DNA of 64,000 nt from Microbispora amethystogenes (GTDB lineage Bacteria > Actinomycetota > Actinomycetes > Streptosporangiales > Streptosporangiaceae): positions 56,612-120,611 of the forward strand of contig NZ_BOOB01000047.1 of assembly GCF_016863015.1 (NCBI RefSeq), read 5' to 3'. The notes beneath the pieces were generated by a model that saw only the letters and a program-made list of their open reading frames with translations, did not search any database and had not been told where the DNA came from. Each line of letters starts with the position of its first letter. Positions within the stretch are counted from its first letter, which is position 1. This document shows, in pieces, positions 7,648 through 15,264 of the stretch. The position numbers and the translations under genes are program-made.

Positions 7648-9087
7648 ATGGACAGCAACACCTACGACGTCGTCGTCATCGGGGCCGGTCCGGTCGGGGA
7701 GAACGTCGCCGACCGGGTGGTGCAGGGTGGGCTGAGCGCCGCCGTCGTCGAGCGCGAGCTCGTCGGTGGGGAATGCTCCTACTGGGCCTGCATGCCGACC
7801 AAGGCATTGCTGCGCAGCGCGGCGGCGCTGCGGGCGGCGCGTCAGGTGCCCGGGGCGCGCGAGGCGGTGACCGGCGGTCTCGACGCGGCCGCGGTGCTGG
7901 GCCGCCGGGATTCCTTCGCCTCACATTGGAAGGACGATGGCCAGGCCGGCTGGCTCGATTCGGCCGGGATCGCTCTGCACCGTGGTCAGGGCCGGATCGT
8001 GTCCGCGAACGTGGTCGAGGTGACCGGCGACGACGGCGTCCCGGTCACGTTGACGGCACAGCATGCGGTGGTCATCGCGACCGGAAGCGGCGCGTTGCTG
8101 CCGGACGTTCCCGGTTTGCGCGAGGCCGCGCCGTGGACCAGCCGGGAGGCGGCCGCCGCGAGCGCGGTCCCCGGCCGGCTCGCGATCATCGGTGGTGGCG
8201 TGGTGGCGTCGGAGATGGCGACCGCCTTCGCCGCCCTGGGGTCCTCGGTGACGATGCTGGCTCGTGACGGCGTGCTGCCGCTGGCCGAGCCGTTCGCCGG
8301 CGAGCGGGTCACCGAGTCGTTGCGGGAGGCCGGTGTGTCGGTACGCCTCGGAGCGGAGGTCGCATCGGTGCACCGCGACGAGGCCGGGACGGTACACATC
8401 ACGATGACCGACGGCGAGCAGGTCGAGGCCGACGAGGTGCTGGTGGCGATCGGCCGGACACCGAACACCCAGGACATCGGTCTCGGCGCCGTCGGCCTCA
8501 CGCCGGGTGCCTGGCTCACGGTGGACGACACGCTGCGCGTGGTCGGGCAGGACGGGGCGCCGATCGGCGATGGGTGGCTGTACGCCGCCGGTGACGTCAA
8601 CCGGCGAGTGCTGCTGACCCACCAGGGCAAATACCAGGCCCGCGCGGTCGGCGACGTCATCGTGACGCGGGCGAAGGGCGAAGCGGTCGACGACGGCCGC
8701 TGGGGCCGGCACGTCGCCACGGCCGACGAGCGCGCGGTGCCCCAGGTGGTCTTCACCGAACCGGAGATCGCGTCGGTGGGGCTGACCGCCGCCGCGGCCG
8801 AGGCCGCCGGGATACTGATCCGCGTCGTCGATTACGACCTGGGCACCATCGCCGGATCCGCCCTGCACGCCGACGGATACCGGGGGCACGCCCGCATGGT
8901 CGTCGACGAGGACAGGAAAGTGATCGTCGGCTTCACGCTCGTGGGTCCGGACGTCGCAGAACTGCTTCACGCCGCGACGATCGCGATCGTCGGCGAGGTT
9001 CCGCTGGACCGGCTGTGGCACGCGGTTCCGTCGTTCCCCACCATCAGCGAGGTGTGGCTGCGACTGCTGGAGGCGTACGGCCGCTGA
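7648..9087 (+). CDS. Class I flavin disulfide oxidoreductase (mercuric reductase / dihydrolipoamide dehydrogenase-like)
   Basis: 479 residues. The N-terminal FAD-binding motif is VVIGAGPVGENVA. The redox-active disulfide is in GGECSYWACMPTKALL, with the usual CxxxxC spacing. The NAD(P)H-binding Rossmann motif is LAIIGGGVVASEMATAFAAL. The C-terminal dimer-interface motif HAVPSFPTISEVW carries the His-Glu pair that activates the thiol in this family. Such enzymes reduce disulfides or metal ions using NAD(P)H and FAD in the cytoplasm. There is no N-terminal heavy-metal domain and no mer genes nearby, so the substrate is open. It is translated right after the membrane protein. Confidence 0.9.
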   Translation: MDSNTYDVVVIGAGPVGENVADRVVQGGLSAAVVERELVGGECSYWACMPTKALLRSAAALRAARQVPGAREAVTGGLDAAAVLGRRDSFASHWKDDGQAGWLDSAGIALHRGQGRIVSANVVEVTGDDGVPVTLTAQHAVVIATGSGALLPDVPGLREAAPWTSREAAAASAVPGRLAIIGGGVVASEMATAFAALGSSVTMLARDGVLPLAEPFAGERVTESLREAGVSVRLGAEVASVHRDEAGTVHITMTDGEQVEADEVLVAIGRTPNTQDIGLGAVGLTPGAWLTVDDTLRVVGQDGAPIGDGWLYAAGDVNRRVLLTHQGKYQARAVGDVIVTRAKGEAVDDGRWGRHVATADERAVPQVVFTEPEIASVGLTAAAAEAAGILIRVVDYDLGTIAGSALHADGYRGHARMVVDEDRKVIVGFTLVGPDVAELLHAATIAIVGEVPLDRLWHAVPSFPTISEVWLRLLEAYGR

Positions 9088-9147
9088 CCGCCGGGCCGCG
9101 CGCTGCTCCTCTGGCGTGGCGGAGCCCTCCCTGAGGCGTCACGGAAA

Positions 9148-9183
9148 TCTACACGATGATGATAAAAATCGACGCTGTGTAGA
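9148..9183. promoter_or_regulatory. Inverted repeat upstream of the SDR/TetR unit
   Basis: The arms TCTACAC and GTGTAGA are 22 bases apart, about 50 bases before the SDR gene at 9235. The unit's second gene is a TetR protein, so this is a candidate autoregulatory operator. Support is the symmetry and position only. Confidence 0.4.
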
Positions 9184-9234
9184 ATTTGAGTGCGAGAGCA
9201 GTCCAGCTCCTCGCGAGTCTTCTCTGGAGAAGCA

Positions 9235-10083
9235 ATGCAGAAGCAGAAGTGGCTCATCACCGGCGTCAGCGCGGGCCTCGGACGCGCCTTCGCCCAAGCC
9301 GCCCTGGCCGCCGGACACACCGTCGCCGGCACGGTCCGCTCCGAGGAGGACCTGCGGGCCTTCGAAGGACTCCAACCCGGGCGCGCTCACGGCCGCATCC
9401 TGGACGTGACGGACGACGACGCCGTCTCGCGCGTGGTCGCAGAGGTGGAACAGAGCGTCGGCCCTCTGGACGTCGTCGTCGCCAACGCCGGCTACGGCCT
9501 GGAGGGCACCTTCGAGGAAACCCCGCTCGCCGAGGTGCGGCGCCAGTTCGAGGTCAACGTATTCGGGGCAGTGGCCACCCTGCAGGCAGCACTGCCCCAC
9601 ATGCGCCGGCGCCGTCGCGGACACCTGATGGCCGTCACTTCCATGGGCGGGCTCATGGCCGTGCCCGGCATGTCCGCCTACTGCGGCAGCAAGTTCGCCC
9701 TGGAAGGGATCCTCGAGGCACTGGGCAAGGAGGTCACGCAGTTCGGGATGCATGTCACGGCGATCGAGCCCGGCTCCTTCCGCACCGACTGGGCCGGGCG
9801 GTCCATGACGCGCGCCGCGCGGAGCATCGACGACTACGACGAGCTGTTCAATCCCATCCGGGAGACGCGGCAGAAGGCGAGCGGGAACCAGCTGGGCAAT
9901 CCGGCCAAGGCCGGGGAGGCCGTCGTGCACATCGCGTCGGTCGACCGGCCGCCGGCCCACCTCGTCCTGGGTTCGGACGCGCTGCGACTGGTCACCGCCG
10001 CGCGCGCGGCTGTGGACGAGGACATCCGCGCGTGGGAGGCGCTTTCCCGTTCGACCGACTTCGCCGAGGGTGCGCAGCTCTGA
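9235..10083 (+). CDS. Short-chain dehydrogenase/reductase
   Basis: 282 residues. The glycine-rich cofactor motif is WLITGVSAGLGRAF, followed by DVVVANAGYG (NNAG-type motif) and the catalytic set Ser (TSMGG region), Tyr and Lys in SAYCGSKFALE. This is the classical SDR fold using NAD(P)(H). I chose the ATG at 9235 (TGGAGAAG upstream) over an earlier ATG at 9190, because the family normally starts just before the cofactor motif. The TetR gene overlaps its stop (TGATG), so the pair is one transcript. Substrate unknown. Confidence 0.9.
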   Translation: MQKQKWLITGVSAGLGRAFAQAALAAGHTVAGTVRSEEDLRAFEGLQPGRAHGRILDVTDDDAVSRVVAEVEQSVGPLDVVVANAGYGLEGTFEETPLAEVRRQFEVNVFGAVATLQAALPHMRRRRRGHLMAVTSMGGLMAVPGMSAYCGSKFALEGILEALGKEVTQFGMHVTAIEPGSFRTDWAGRSMTRAARSIDDYDELFNPIRETRQKASGNQLGNPAKAGEAVVHIASVDRPPAHLVLGSDALRLVTAARAAVDEDIRAWEALSRSTDFAEGAQL

Positions 10084-10703
10084 TGCCTGCCCACGACCGC
10101 GCGCGGAGCCGGCGCACCACCGAACGCAAGGGCGATATCCGGGAGCGGGCCATTCTGGACGCCTGCGAAGCCCTGCTGGCGCAAAAGGGCTACGACGCCA
10201 TGACCGTCGGCGACGTCGCCCAGGGCGCCGGCATCACACGCGGCGCCCTGTACTTCTACTTCGGCTCCAAGCAGGAAGTGGTCGCGGCACTCGTGGCCCG
10301 GACCGTCGAGCACCTGTGGGAGCGGTCCCGGGTCACCGCGCAGACCGAGGAGCCGCGCCAGGCCATCGCAGCGGCCATGCGGCGCACGGTCGAGCTGTGG
10401 AACGAGCACGGCCTGGTCTTCCGCACGGCGATCGACCTGTCGTTGACCGTGCCGGAGATCGGCGAGCTGTGGAGCCACACAGCTGACCTGTTCATCACGG
10501 CCATCACCGCCGTCCTGGAGCGAGCCGGCGTTCAGGCCGGCACCGCACCAGACCATGCGTCAGCGATGGCACGAGCCCTGTGCTGGATGATCGAGCGGAC
10601 CTTCTACCACGCCTCACAAGAGTCCCGCGAGGAACTGCAGAAGGCATCGGCGACCTGCGAACACATCTGGCTGATCAGCGCCGGCATAAACAGTGAAGCT
10701 TAA
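10083..10703 (+). CDS. TetR-family regulator (EthR-like)
   Basis: 206 residues. A clear helix-turn-helix at residues about 20-65 (GYDAMTVGDVAQGAGITRGA then LYFYFGSKQEVV). The rest is helical with a ligand-pocket pattern seen in EthR-type repressors. Its ATG overlaps the SDR stop, so it is translationally coupled to that gene and likely represses the pair. The inverted repeat at 9148-9183 is the likely operator. Ligand unknown. Confidence 0.9.
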   Translation: MPAHDRARSRRTTERKGDIRERAILDACEALLAQKGYDAMTVGDVAQGAGITRGALYFYFGSKQEVVAALVARTVEHLWERSRVTAQTEEPRQAIAAAMRRTVELWNEHGLVFRTAIDLSLTVPEIGELWSHTADLFITAITAVLERAGVQAGTAPDHASAMARALCWMIERTFYHASQESREELQKASATCEHIWLISAGINSEA

Positions 10704-10840
10704 GAAGCGAACCTCGCGATTCTGGCCGAAGCTTCATGGATGGGCCTCCACATCAGGTTCCAGAGTCCGGTCCGGGTAGGCATGCCGAGGGGCAGGTGGC
10801 GCTGGTCAACCACGCGGTGACTTCGTGCTCGGTTTCGGGG

Positions 10841-11209
10841 TCAGGCCGAGCGAACGCAGAAGGGGTGTCCGGCCGGGCTGGCGTAGACCCGGGAGCCCGG
10901 CTGGGTGGAGGCGACGACGTCGTCAGTCGGTCGCAGTCGTCGACCGCCGGCGTCCAGCACCCGCTTGTCCGCGGTCGCCGCGTCGTCCGTGGCGAGGTCG
11001 AAGTGCATCTGCTGGGGGGCGCCGTCGGGCCACTGCGGCGGCACATGTTCCGGAGCGTGCTGGATCACGATCATGGGGAAGCCGTCGATCTGAAGAAAGT
11101 GGTGCGTCGCCGTCCTCGTGATCGAGCCGCCGAGTAGCCGGTGCCAGAACGAGCTTTCGCTGTCCAGGTCCGCCGCATCCACGATCAGTGACGTCAGGCT
11201 GAAGGTCAT
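10841..11209 (-). CDS. VOC/glyoxalase-superfamily protein
   Basis: 122 residues, the usual size for two beta-alpha-beta-beta-beta units. The start MTFSLTSLIVDAADLDSESS is followed by FWHRLLGG, with PQQMHFDLATDD opening the second module and ending in ASPAGHPFCVRSA. His in MHFDLA is a likely metal or ligand residue. The family includes glyoxalases, dioxygenases and drug-binding resistance proteins, so no reaction can be stated. It follows the SDR gene on the same strand with a 34-base gap, probably in the same operon. Confidence 0.85.
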   Translation of the reverse strand: MTFSLTSLIVDAADLDSESSFWHRLLGGSITRTATHHFLQIDGFPMIVIQHAPEHVPPQWPDGAPQQMHFDLATDDAATADKRVLDAGGRRLRPTDDVVASTQPGSRVYASPAGHPFCVRSA

Positions 11210-11243
11210 GGTGTCTCTCCTCGAATCGCCTGCGGGGGGCGGC

Positions 11244-12017
11244 TCAGACCACGGGGATGATGCCGCCGTCGACCCGGAACTGAGCGCCGGTGAGCCATCT
11301 GGCGCGGCCGGAGGCGAGGAACGCGATCATCTCGGCGACGTCCCCGGGTTCGCCGGGGCGCCCCATCGGCACCTTCAGGTGGTCCACGATCTGCTGCTTG
11401 ACCTCGTCGATGCCCACGCCCTGGCTGTCGGCCATCTGCTGAAGATGGTCGACCGCTCCCTCGGTGACGACGAAGCCCGGCAGAACGCACACCACACGTA
11501 CGCCGTGCTCGCCCACCGCCGTCGCCAACTCGCGGCTATAGGCGTTGAGCGCCGCCTTCGATGCCGCGTACGACGCCTCGGCAGGCTGGGGAAGGTGGCT
11601 GGCGATGGAGGAGACGTGCACCACGACACCGAAGCCACGCTCGACCATCCCGGGAACCAGGGCCCGGTCAAGCCGGACCGCGCTGAGCAGGTTCATCTCC
11701 AGGTCGGCGAGCCAGGACGCGTCCGACCGCTCCAAGGTCGGCATCGGTCCGGTTGCGGCTCCGGCGTTGTTGACCAGGACGTCGATGCCTCCGACGCTGT
11801 CCACTACGCGTCGGCCGAGTTCCGTCGCCCCCTCCTCCGACCGCAGGTCGGCGGGAATGAAGATGGCGGGCAGGTCTTGCGGAGGTGCGGTTCGCGAGGC
11901 CGTCAGCACGACGGCGCCGGCTGCGGCGAAGCGACGAGCCGTCGCCTCCCCGAGCCCTCGGCTACCGCCGGTCACCAGCACTCGCAGGCCGGCGAGCTGT
12001 TCCTGCTCGATCGTCAT
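11244..12017 (-). CDS. Short-chain dehydrogenase/reductase (FabG-like)
   Basis: 257 residues. The cofactor motif is RVLVTGGSRGLGEATARRFA. The motif NNAGAATG follows, and the catalytic set Ser-Tyr-Lys appears as HVSSIAS and SYAASKAALN. The C terminus FLASGRARWLTGAQFRVDGG is typical of FabG-like SDRs. Divergent from the TetR gene at 12099, with an operator-like inverted repeat in the gap, so that regulator very likely controls it together with the VOC gene downstream. Substrate unknown. Confidence 0.9.
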   Translation of the reverse strand: MTIEQEQLAGLRVLVTGGSRGLGEATARRFAAAGAVVLTASRTAPPQDLPAIFIPADLRSEEGATELGRRVVDSVGGIDVLVNNAGAATGPMPTLERSDASWLADLEMNLLSAVRLDRALVPGMVERGFGVVVHVSSIASHLPQPAEASYAASKAALNAYSRELATAVGEHGVRVVCVLPGFVVTEGAVDHLQQMADSQGVGIDEVKQQIVDHLKVPMGRPGEPGDVAEMIAFLASGRARWLTGAQFRVDGGIIPVV

Positions 12018-12037
12018 GGGCGTACTCCTTCAATAAT

Positions 12038-12084
12038 GTGAACCCGACTCCGGAAACTGTACACTTAAACGGAGTCCGATTCAC
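12038..12084. promoter_or_regulatory. Long imperfect inverted repeat between divergent SDR and TetR genes
   Basis: Arms of 15 bases (12038-12052 and 12070-12084) match at 13 of 15 positions when folded. The conserved parts are GTGAA...GACTCCG and its complement. It fills the 81-base gap between the two divergent starts, exactly where a TetR operator would block both promoters. Confidence 0.7.
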
Positions 12085-12098
12085 CTTATGGAGGACCG

Positions 12099-12671
12099 TT
12101 GCCGTCATCACGTCCACTGCGCGCCGATGCCCGCCGCAACCGCGAAGCGCTCCTAGCCGCGGCGCGTGAGGCGTTCCTCGCCGACGACGACGCCCATGTA
12201 GAGGAGATCGCCCGCCGAGCCGATGTGGCCGTCGGCACGCTGTACCGCCACTTCGCAACGCGCGAGGCTCTCGTCGCGGAGGTGTACCGCCAGGAGGTCG
12301 CCGAGCTCTGCGCAAGCCCCGCCCGGCTGCTCGCGCAATACGCCCCGGACGAAGCACTGCGCACCTTCCTGCTGCTGCTAGTGGAACACGCGGCAGTAGG
12401 CAGAGGGATGGGTGAGGCGCTGGAGAGCATCATGGCAACCGATTCGCCGGTCTTCGACGACGCACGCGACGAGATGGCCCGCGCCCTCGACGAACTTCTC
12501 GCCGCAGGTGTCGCAGCAGGCCTCGTCCGCAGTGGCATCAGTGGGCGCGTCGTGCTGCGCGCCCTCGGCGGCATCTGCGGGATGCGCGCCAAAGGCTGGA
12601 AGGACGATGCGCTACGCATCGCCACGATTCTGTATGACGGGTTGCGCTACGGCGCAGCGAACCACGGCTAG
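12099..12671 (+). CDS. TetR-family regulator
   Basis: 190 residues from a TTG at 12099 with a GGAGGA site. The helix-turn-helix is near the N terminus (HVEEIARRADVAVGTLYRHF). The C-terminal region fits the SBP-bacteria/Rv-type TetR C domain (LLLLVEHAAVGRGM ... LRALGGICGM), but the ligand is unknown. Divergent from the SDR/VOC pair and very likely their repressor through the operator in the gap. Confidence 0.88.
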   Translation: MPSSRPLRADARRNREALLAAAREAFLADDDAHVEEIARRADVAVGTLYRHFATREALVAEVYRQEVAELCASPARLLAQYAPDEALRTFLLLLVEHAAVGRGMGEALESIMATDSPVFDDARDEMARALDELLAAGVAAGLVRSGISGRVVLRALGGICGMRAKGWKDDALRIATILYDGLRYGAANHG

Positions 12672-12920
12672 CGCGAGGTTGCCAGGCGCTTCCCTCTTCG
12701 AAAAGGCAGCTCTCAGCCGCGCCATGGCAGCTTCCTCGGGCCGAAGCTCTGCTCGCCTGGCTTGTCGCCGCACACGCACGGGGCGACGTGAGGGTTGCCC
12801 TTGTCCTCTGCGCTTACGACGGAGTTCTCGTCTGATCAAGATGCCGACAGAAACTCACTTGAACGCGTCGGTGCCCGTTGGTGACGGACGGCACGACGGT
12901 CAGATGACGGTCAAACGATC

Positions 12921-12953
12921 AAAAGGCCAGGTCCCGGATCTTGGGGACTGGCC
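12921..12953 (-). terminator. Rho-independent terminator downstream of the tRNA-Ile 3' end
   Basis: Read on the minus strand, GGCCAGTCCCC pairs with GGGACCTGGCC and is followed by TTTT. It lies 17 bases beyond the tRNA 3' end, so it is the natural tRNA terminator. It shows that the ancestral chromosome continues to the left. Confidence 0.75.
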
Positions 12954-12970
12954 TCTGAGCTGGTGTTTTG

Positions 12971-13015
12971 TGGTGGGGCTACCAGGACTTGAACCTGGGA
13001 CCTCTTCCTTATCAG
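12971..13015 (-). other. 3' part of tRNA-Ile(GAT): attachment (att) site
   Basis: On the minus strand this reads from the anticodon loop CTGATAA (anticodon GAT) through stem GGAAG, the T arm CCAGG-TTCAAGT-CCTGG, acceptor strand TAGCCCC and the CCA end. The 5' half (acceptor GGGGCTA, D arm) is absent; upstream sequence is unrelated. A tRNA 3' fragment next to a tyrosine integrase is the hallmark of site-specific integration into a tRNA gene. The intact tRNA should lie at the other end of the element, and I do not see it in this window. Confidence 0.85.
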
Positions 13016-13118
13016 CCTTGCCCCGGCGTTCAACGCTTCGTGGTCTTCTAGTGACTCTCGGCCTATAATCGCAGGTAGAAGGCATGATCTCGTGTCGGGA
13101 GATCTCGCGCAGTGTCAC

Positions 13119-13154
13119 TCACTGACGCGAGCTCCACTAACGAGTCACTAACGA
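13119..13154. repeat. Short repeats between att and integrase (possible arm-type sites)
   Basis: CCACTAACGA (13134-13143) and TCACTAACGA (13145-13154) are near-identical direct repeats, with a related CTCACTGACG just before them. Tyrosine integrases bind short direct repeats near the attachment site, so these are candidate arm-binding or excisionase sites. Function is inferred. Confidence 0.4.
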
Positions 13155-13176
13155 AGGATCATGAAGGCGGGGTTGA

Positions 13177-14529
13177 GTGGGTTACTCGTTCAAGCGACTC
13201 GATCGCAACGGCAAGCCGCGATACACGGCCTGCTACCAAGACCTGAAAGGCAACATCCTCTCGGCGGGCACCTTCTCCAACAAGAAGGACGCCGACAGAG
13301 CCTGGCAGATGGCCGAGGCAGAGGTGGCCAAGGGGCGGATCGGCGATCCCAAGCGTGGACGGCAGACCTTCAAGAGCTACGTCGAAGGCACCTGGCTGCC
13401 CAACCACGAGATGGAAGCCACGACCCGGCAGACCTACACCTACGCGATCAGGAAGCATCTCCTGCCCGAGTTCGGCGCCATGCGAATGATCGACATCATG
13501 CCTGAGCATGTCCGGGCCTGGATCGTCGCCATGAAGAAGAAGGGTGCGTCGCCCGTGACGATCCAGAAGACGAAGATCGTCCTGAGCGCGATCTTCACGA
13601 CCGCGCTGAATGACCAGGTGACCTTCATTCACCCCTGCAAGGGGGTCAAGTCGCCACCGGTGGTGGCCAAGCCGCGGACGATCATTTCTCCTGAGCAGTT
13701 CGAGACGCTCTATCGGGCCCTGCCGGACGCGGACACGAAGCTGCTGGTCGAGACCGACATCGAGACTGGCCTCCGCTGGGGTGAGCTGACCGAACTACGA
13801 GTCAAGGATCTCGATACAGGCTCACGGATCCTGACCGTCAACCGGGCAGTCGTCGAGGTCAATCCTCAGTTCCACCCGACCGGCGGCCGTTTCCTCGTGA
13901 AGGAGTACCCCAAGGACAAGGAGTTCCGGCGTCTCAAGCTCACTAGGCAGCTCATCAACAAGTTGCGCCTGCACATCGAAGAACGAGAGCTGGGACCGAA
14001 CGATCTGCTCTTCATGTGGCGGCAGGAGTCCGCTCCCCGCACGAAGCTACGTGTGGTTCCCGATCCTGAGCATCTGGGCCTCACTCCCCCGACTGCGGCA
14101 GGTCGGCAGTATCAACACGGGACGCTGATGGGCTACAACTCCGGCAAGTGCCGCTGCGAGCACTGCCGTGCCGCCATTGCCCTTTACCGAGCACAGCGCC
14201 GTCAGACCGAAGGCAATGACAGCCCTCGCAGGCGCCGTATCCGCGACACCGATGGCCACGTACCTGCGGAGGCGTTCCGCAACCAGATCTGGAAGCCCGC
14301 CCTCGCTGCGGCCGACCTCACGGTCAAGGTCCGCATCCACGACCTTCGTCACGCACACGCATCGTGGTTGCTATCGGGTGGCGCCGACCTCCAAGTGGTC
14401 AAAGAGCGACTTGGGCACGCATCGATCGCGACCACCGAGAAGTACCTGCACACACTGGACGACGCCGACGAGACAGCGCTCGACGCGTTCACGAAGATCC
14501 GGAATCGCAGCGCGCGCAGATCATCCTGA
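13177..14529 (+). CDS. int: Tyrosine-family site-specific integrase
   Basis: 450 residues from a GTG at 13177. An N-terminal arm-binding domain and a core-binding SAM-like domain ([20 protein letters not shown]) precede the catalytic domain. Catalytic residues are visible: Arg in [17 protein letters not shown], His-x-x-Arg in [16 protein letters not shown], His in [17 protein letters not shown] with the nucleophile Tyr in EKYLH. Between the first Arg and HxxR is an insertion with a cysteine cluster, [17 protein letters not shown], possibly zinc-binding. It sits 160 bases from the tRNA-Ile att site and should catalyse integration there. The gene looks intact. Confidence 0.95.
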   Translation: MGYSFKRLDRNGKPRYTACYQDLKGNILSAGTFSNKKDADRAWQMAEAEVAKGRIGDPKRGRQTFKSYVEGTWLPNHEMEATTRQTYTYAIRKHLLPEFGAMRMIDIMPEHVRAWIVAMKKKGASPVTIQKTKIVLSAIFTTALNDQVTFIHPCKGVKSPPVVAKPRTIISPEQFETLYRALPDADTKLLVETDIETGLRWGELTELRVKDLDTGSRILTVNRAVVEVNPQFHPTGGRFLVKEYPKDKEFRRLKLTRQLINKLRLHIEERELGPNDLLFMWRQESAPRTKLRVVPDPEHLGLTPPTAAGRQYQHGTLMGYNSGKCRCEHCRAAIALYRAQRRQTEGNDSPRRRRIRDTDGHVPAEAFRNQIWKPALAAADLTVKVRIHDLRHAHASWLLSGGADLQVVKERLGHASIATTEKYLHTLDDADETALDAFTKIRNRSARRSS

Positions 14530-14601
14530 CAATGGTGCGGCTCGCTTCGCTGACGAGTACGAAAGCGAGCCCTTTGATCATGCTGGAGGGAACGAGGACC
14601 A

Positions 14602-15237
14602 GTGGCCGAGCCCATGAACGGCGCCGACCAAAGACGAATCGAAACGGTCATCCTGAGCACGACGATAACCAGCGTGGTCGCGCTGGCTTTCATCGCCGGC
14701 TTGATCTCCTACCGGCACCTCCACCTACTCGCGGTTCGACACGGCGAGTCGCCTTGGACTGCTGCGCTTCTACCACTTAGCGTCGACGGGATGGTGCTCT
14801 GCGCCTCGATGGCCCTGCTCGCCGACTCGCGGCGCGGGAGGCGCGGAGGAGTCCTGCCCTGGACGCTTCTGGTAGTTGGCAGCCTTGCGAGCGTTGCCGC
14901 CAACGTCGCTGTCGCTGAGCCATCCCTCATCGGTCGTGCTGTGGCAGCTTGGCCGGCCTTCGCAATGATCGGCGGCTTGGAGATGGCCTTCCGGCTGGTA
15001 CGGCAAAGCGTCACCCGTCGACTCTTTCCCGAGGAGCTCACAGCCGTCTCAGCACCTGTATCGGCCGACGGCAAGCGCGGACGCACTCTCCAGCAGGAAG
15101 CTTGGCAGTGGGCACTCCAAAACCGCCGTCCAGACGGCACACTGCCACGATCCATCGATCTTGCCCGGCAATTCCACCGCAGCCCCCGCTGGGCCCGCCT
15201 TGTCAAGTCATCCGGATTGAATGGCACCTTGATCTAG
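14602..15237 (+). CDS. DUF2637 membrane protein with C-terminal helical DNA-binding-like tail
   Basis: 211 residues from a GTG with a GGAGG site. Four hydrophobic segments: TTITSVVALAFIAGLISY, LLPLSVDGMVLCASMALLA, TLLVVGSLASVAANVAVA and AVAAWPAFAMIGGLEMAF. The motif LSVDGMV is typical of DUF2637, a family common on actinobacterial plasmids and integrative conjugative elements. The last 50 residues (WQWALQNRRPDGTLPRSIDL, then ARQFHRSPRWARLVKSSGL) look like a helix-turn-helix of the kind found in spread or partition proteins. It follows the integrase and supports an integrative-element origin. Rep and Tra genes are absent. Confidence 0.85.
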   Translation: MAEPMNGADQRRIETVILSTTITSVVALAFIAGLISYRHLHLLAVRHGESPWTAALLPLSVDGMVLCASMALLADSRRGRRGGVLPWTLLVVGSLASVAANVAVAEPSLIGRAVAAWPAFAMIGGLEMAFRLVRQSVTRRLFPEELTAVSAPVSADGKRGRTLQQEAWQWALQNRRPDGTLPRSIDLARQFHRSPRWARLVKSSGLNGTLI

Positions 15238-15264
15238 GAAGCCGGAACCTAAGCGACTTCTACT

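Noticed and set aside
12412..13068. Plus-strand frame ending in LPGLEPGTSSL over the tRNA fragment
   Set aside because: This peptide is a known artefact of translating the tRNA-Ile 3' end antisense; the first part overlaps the TetR gene out of frame.
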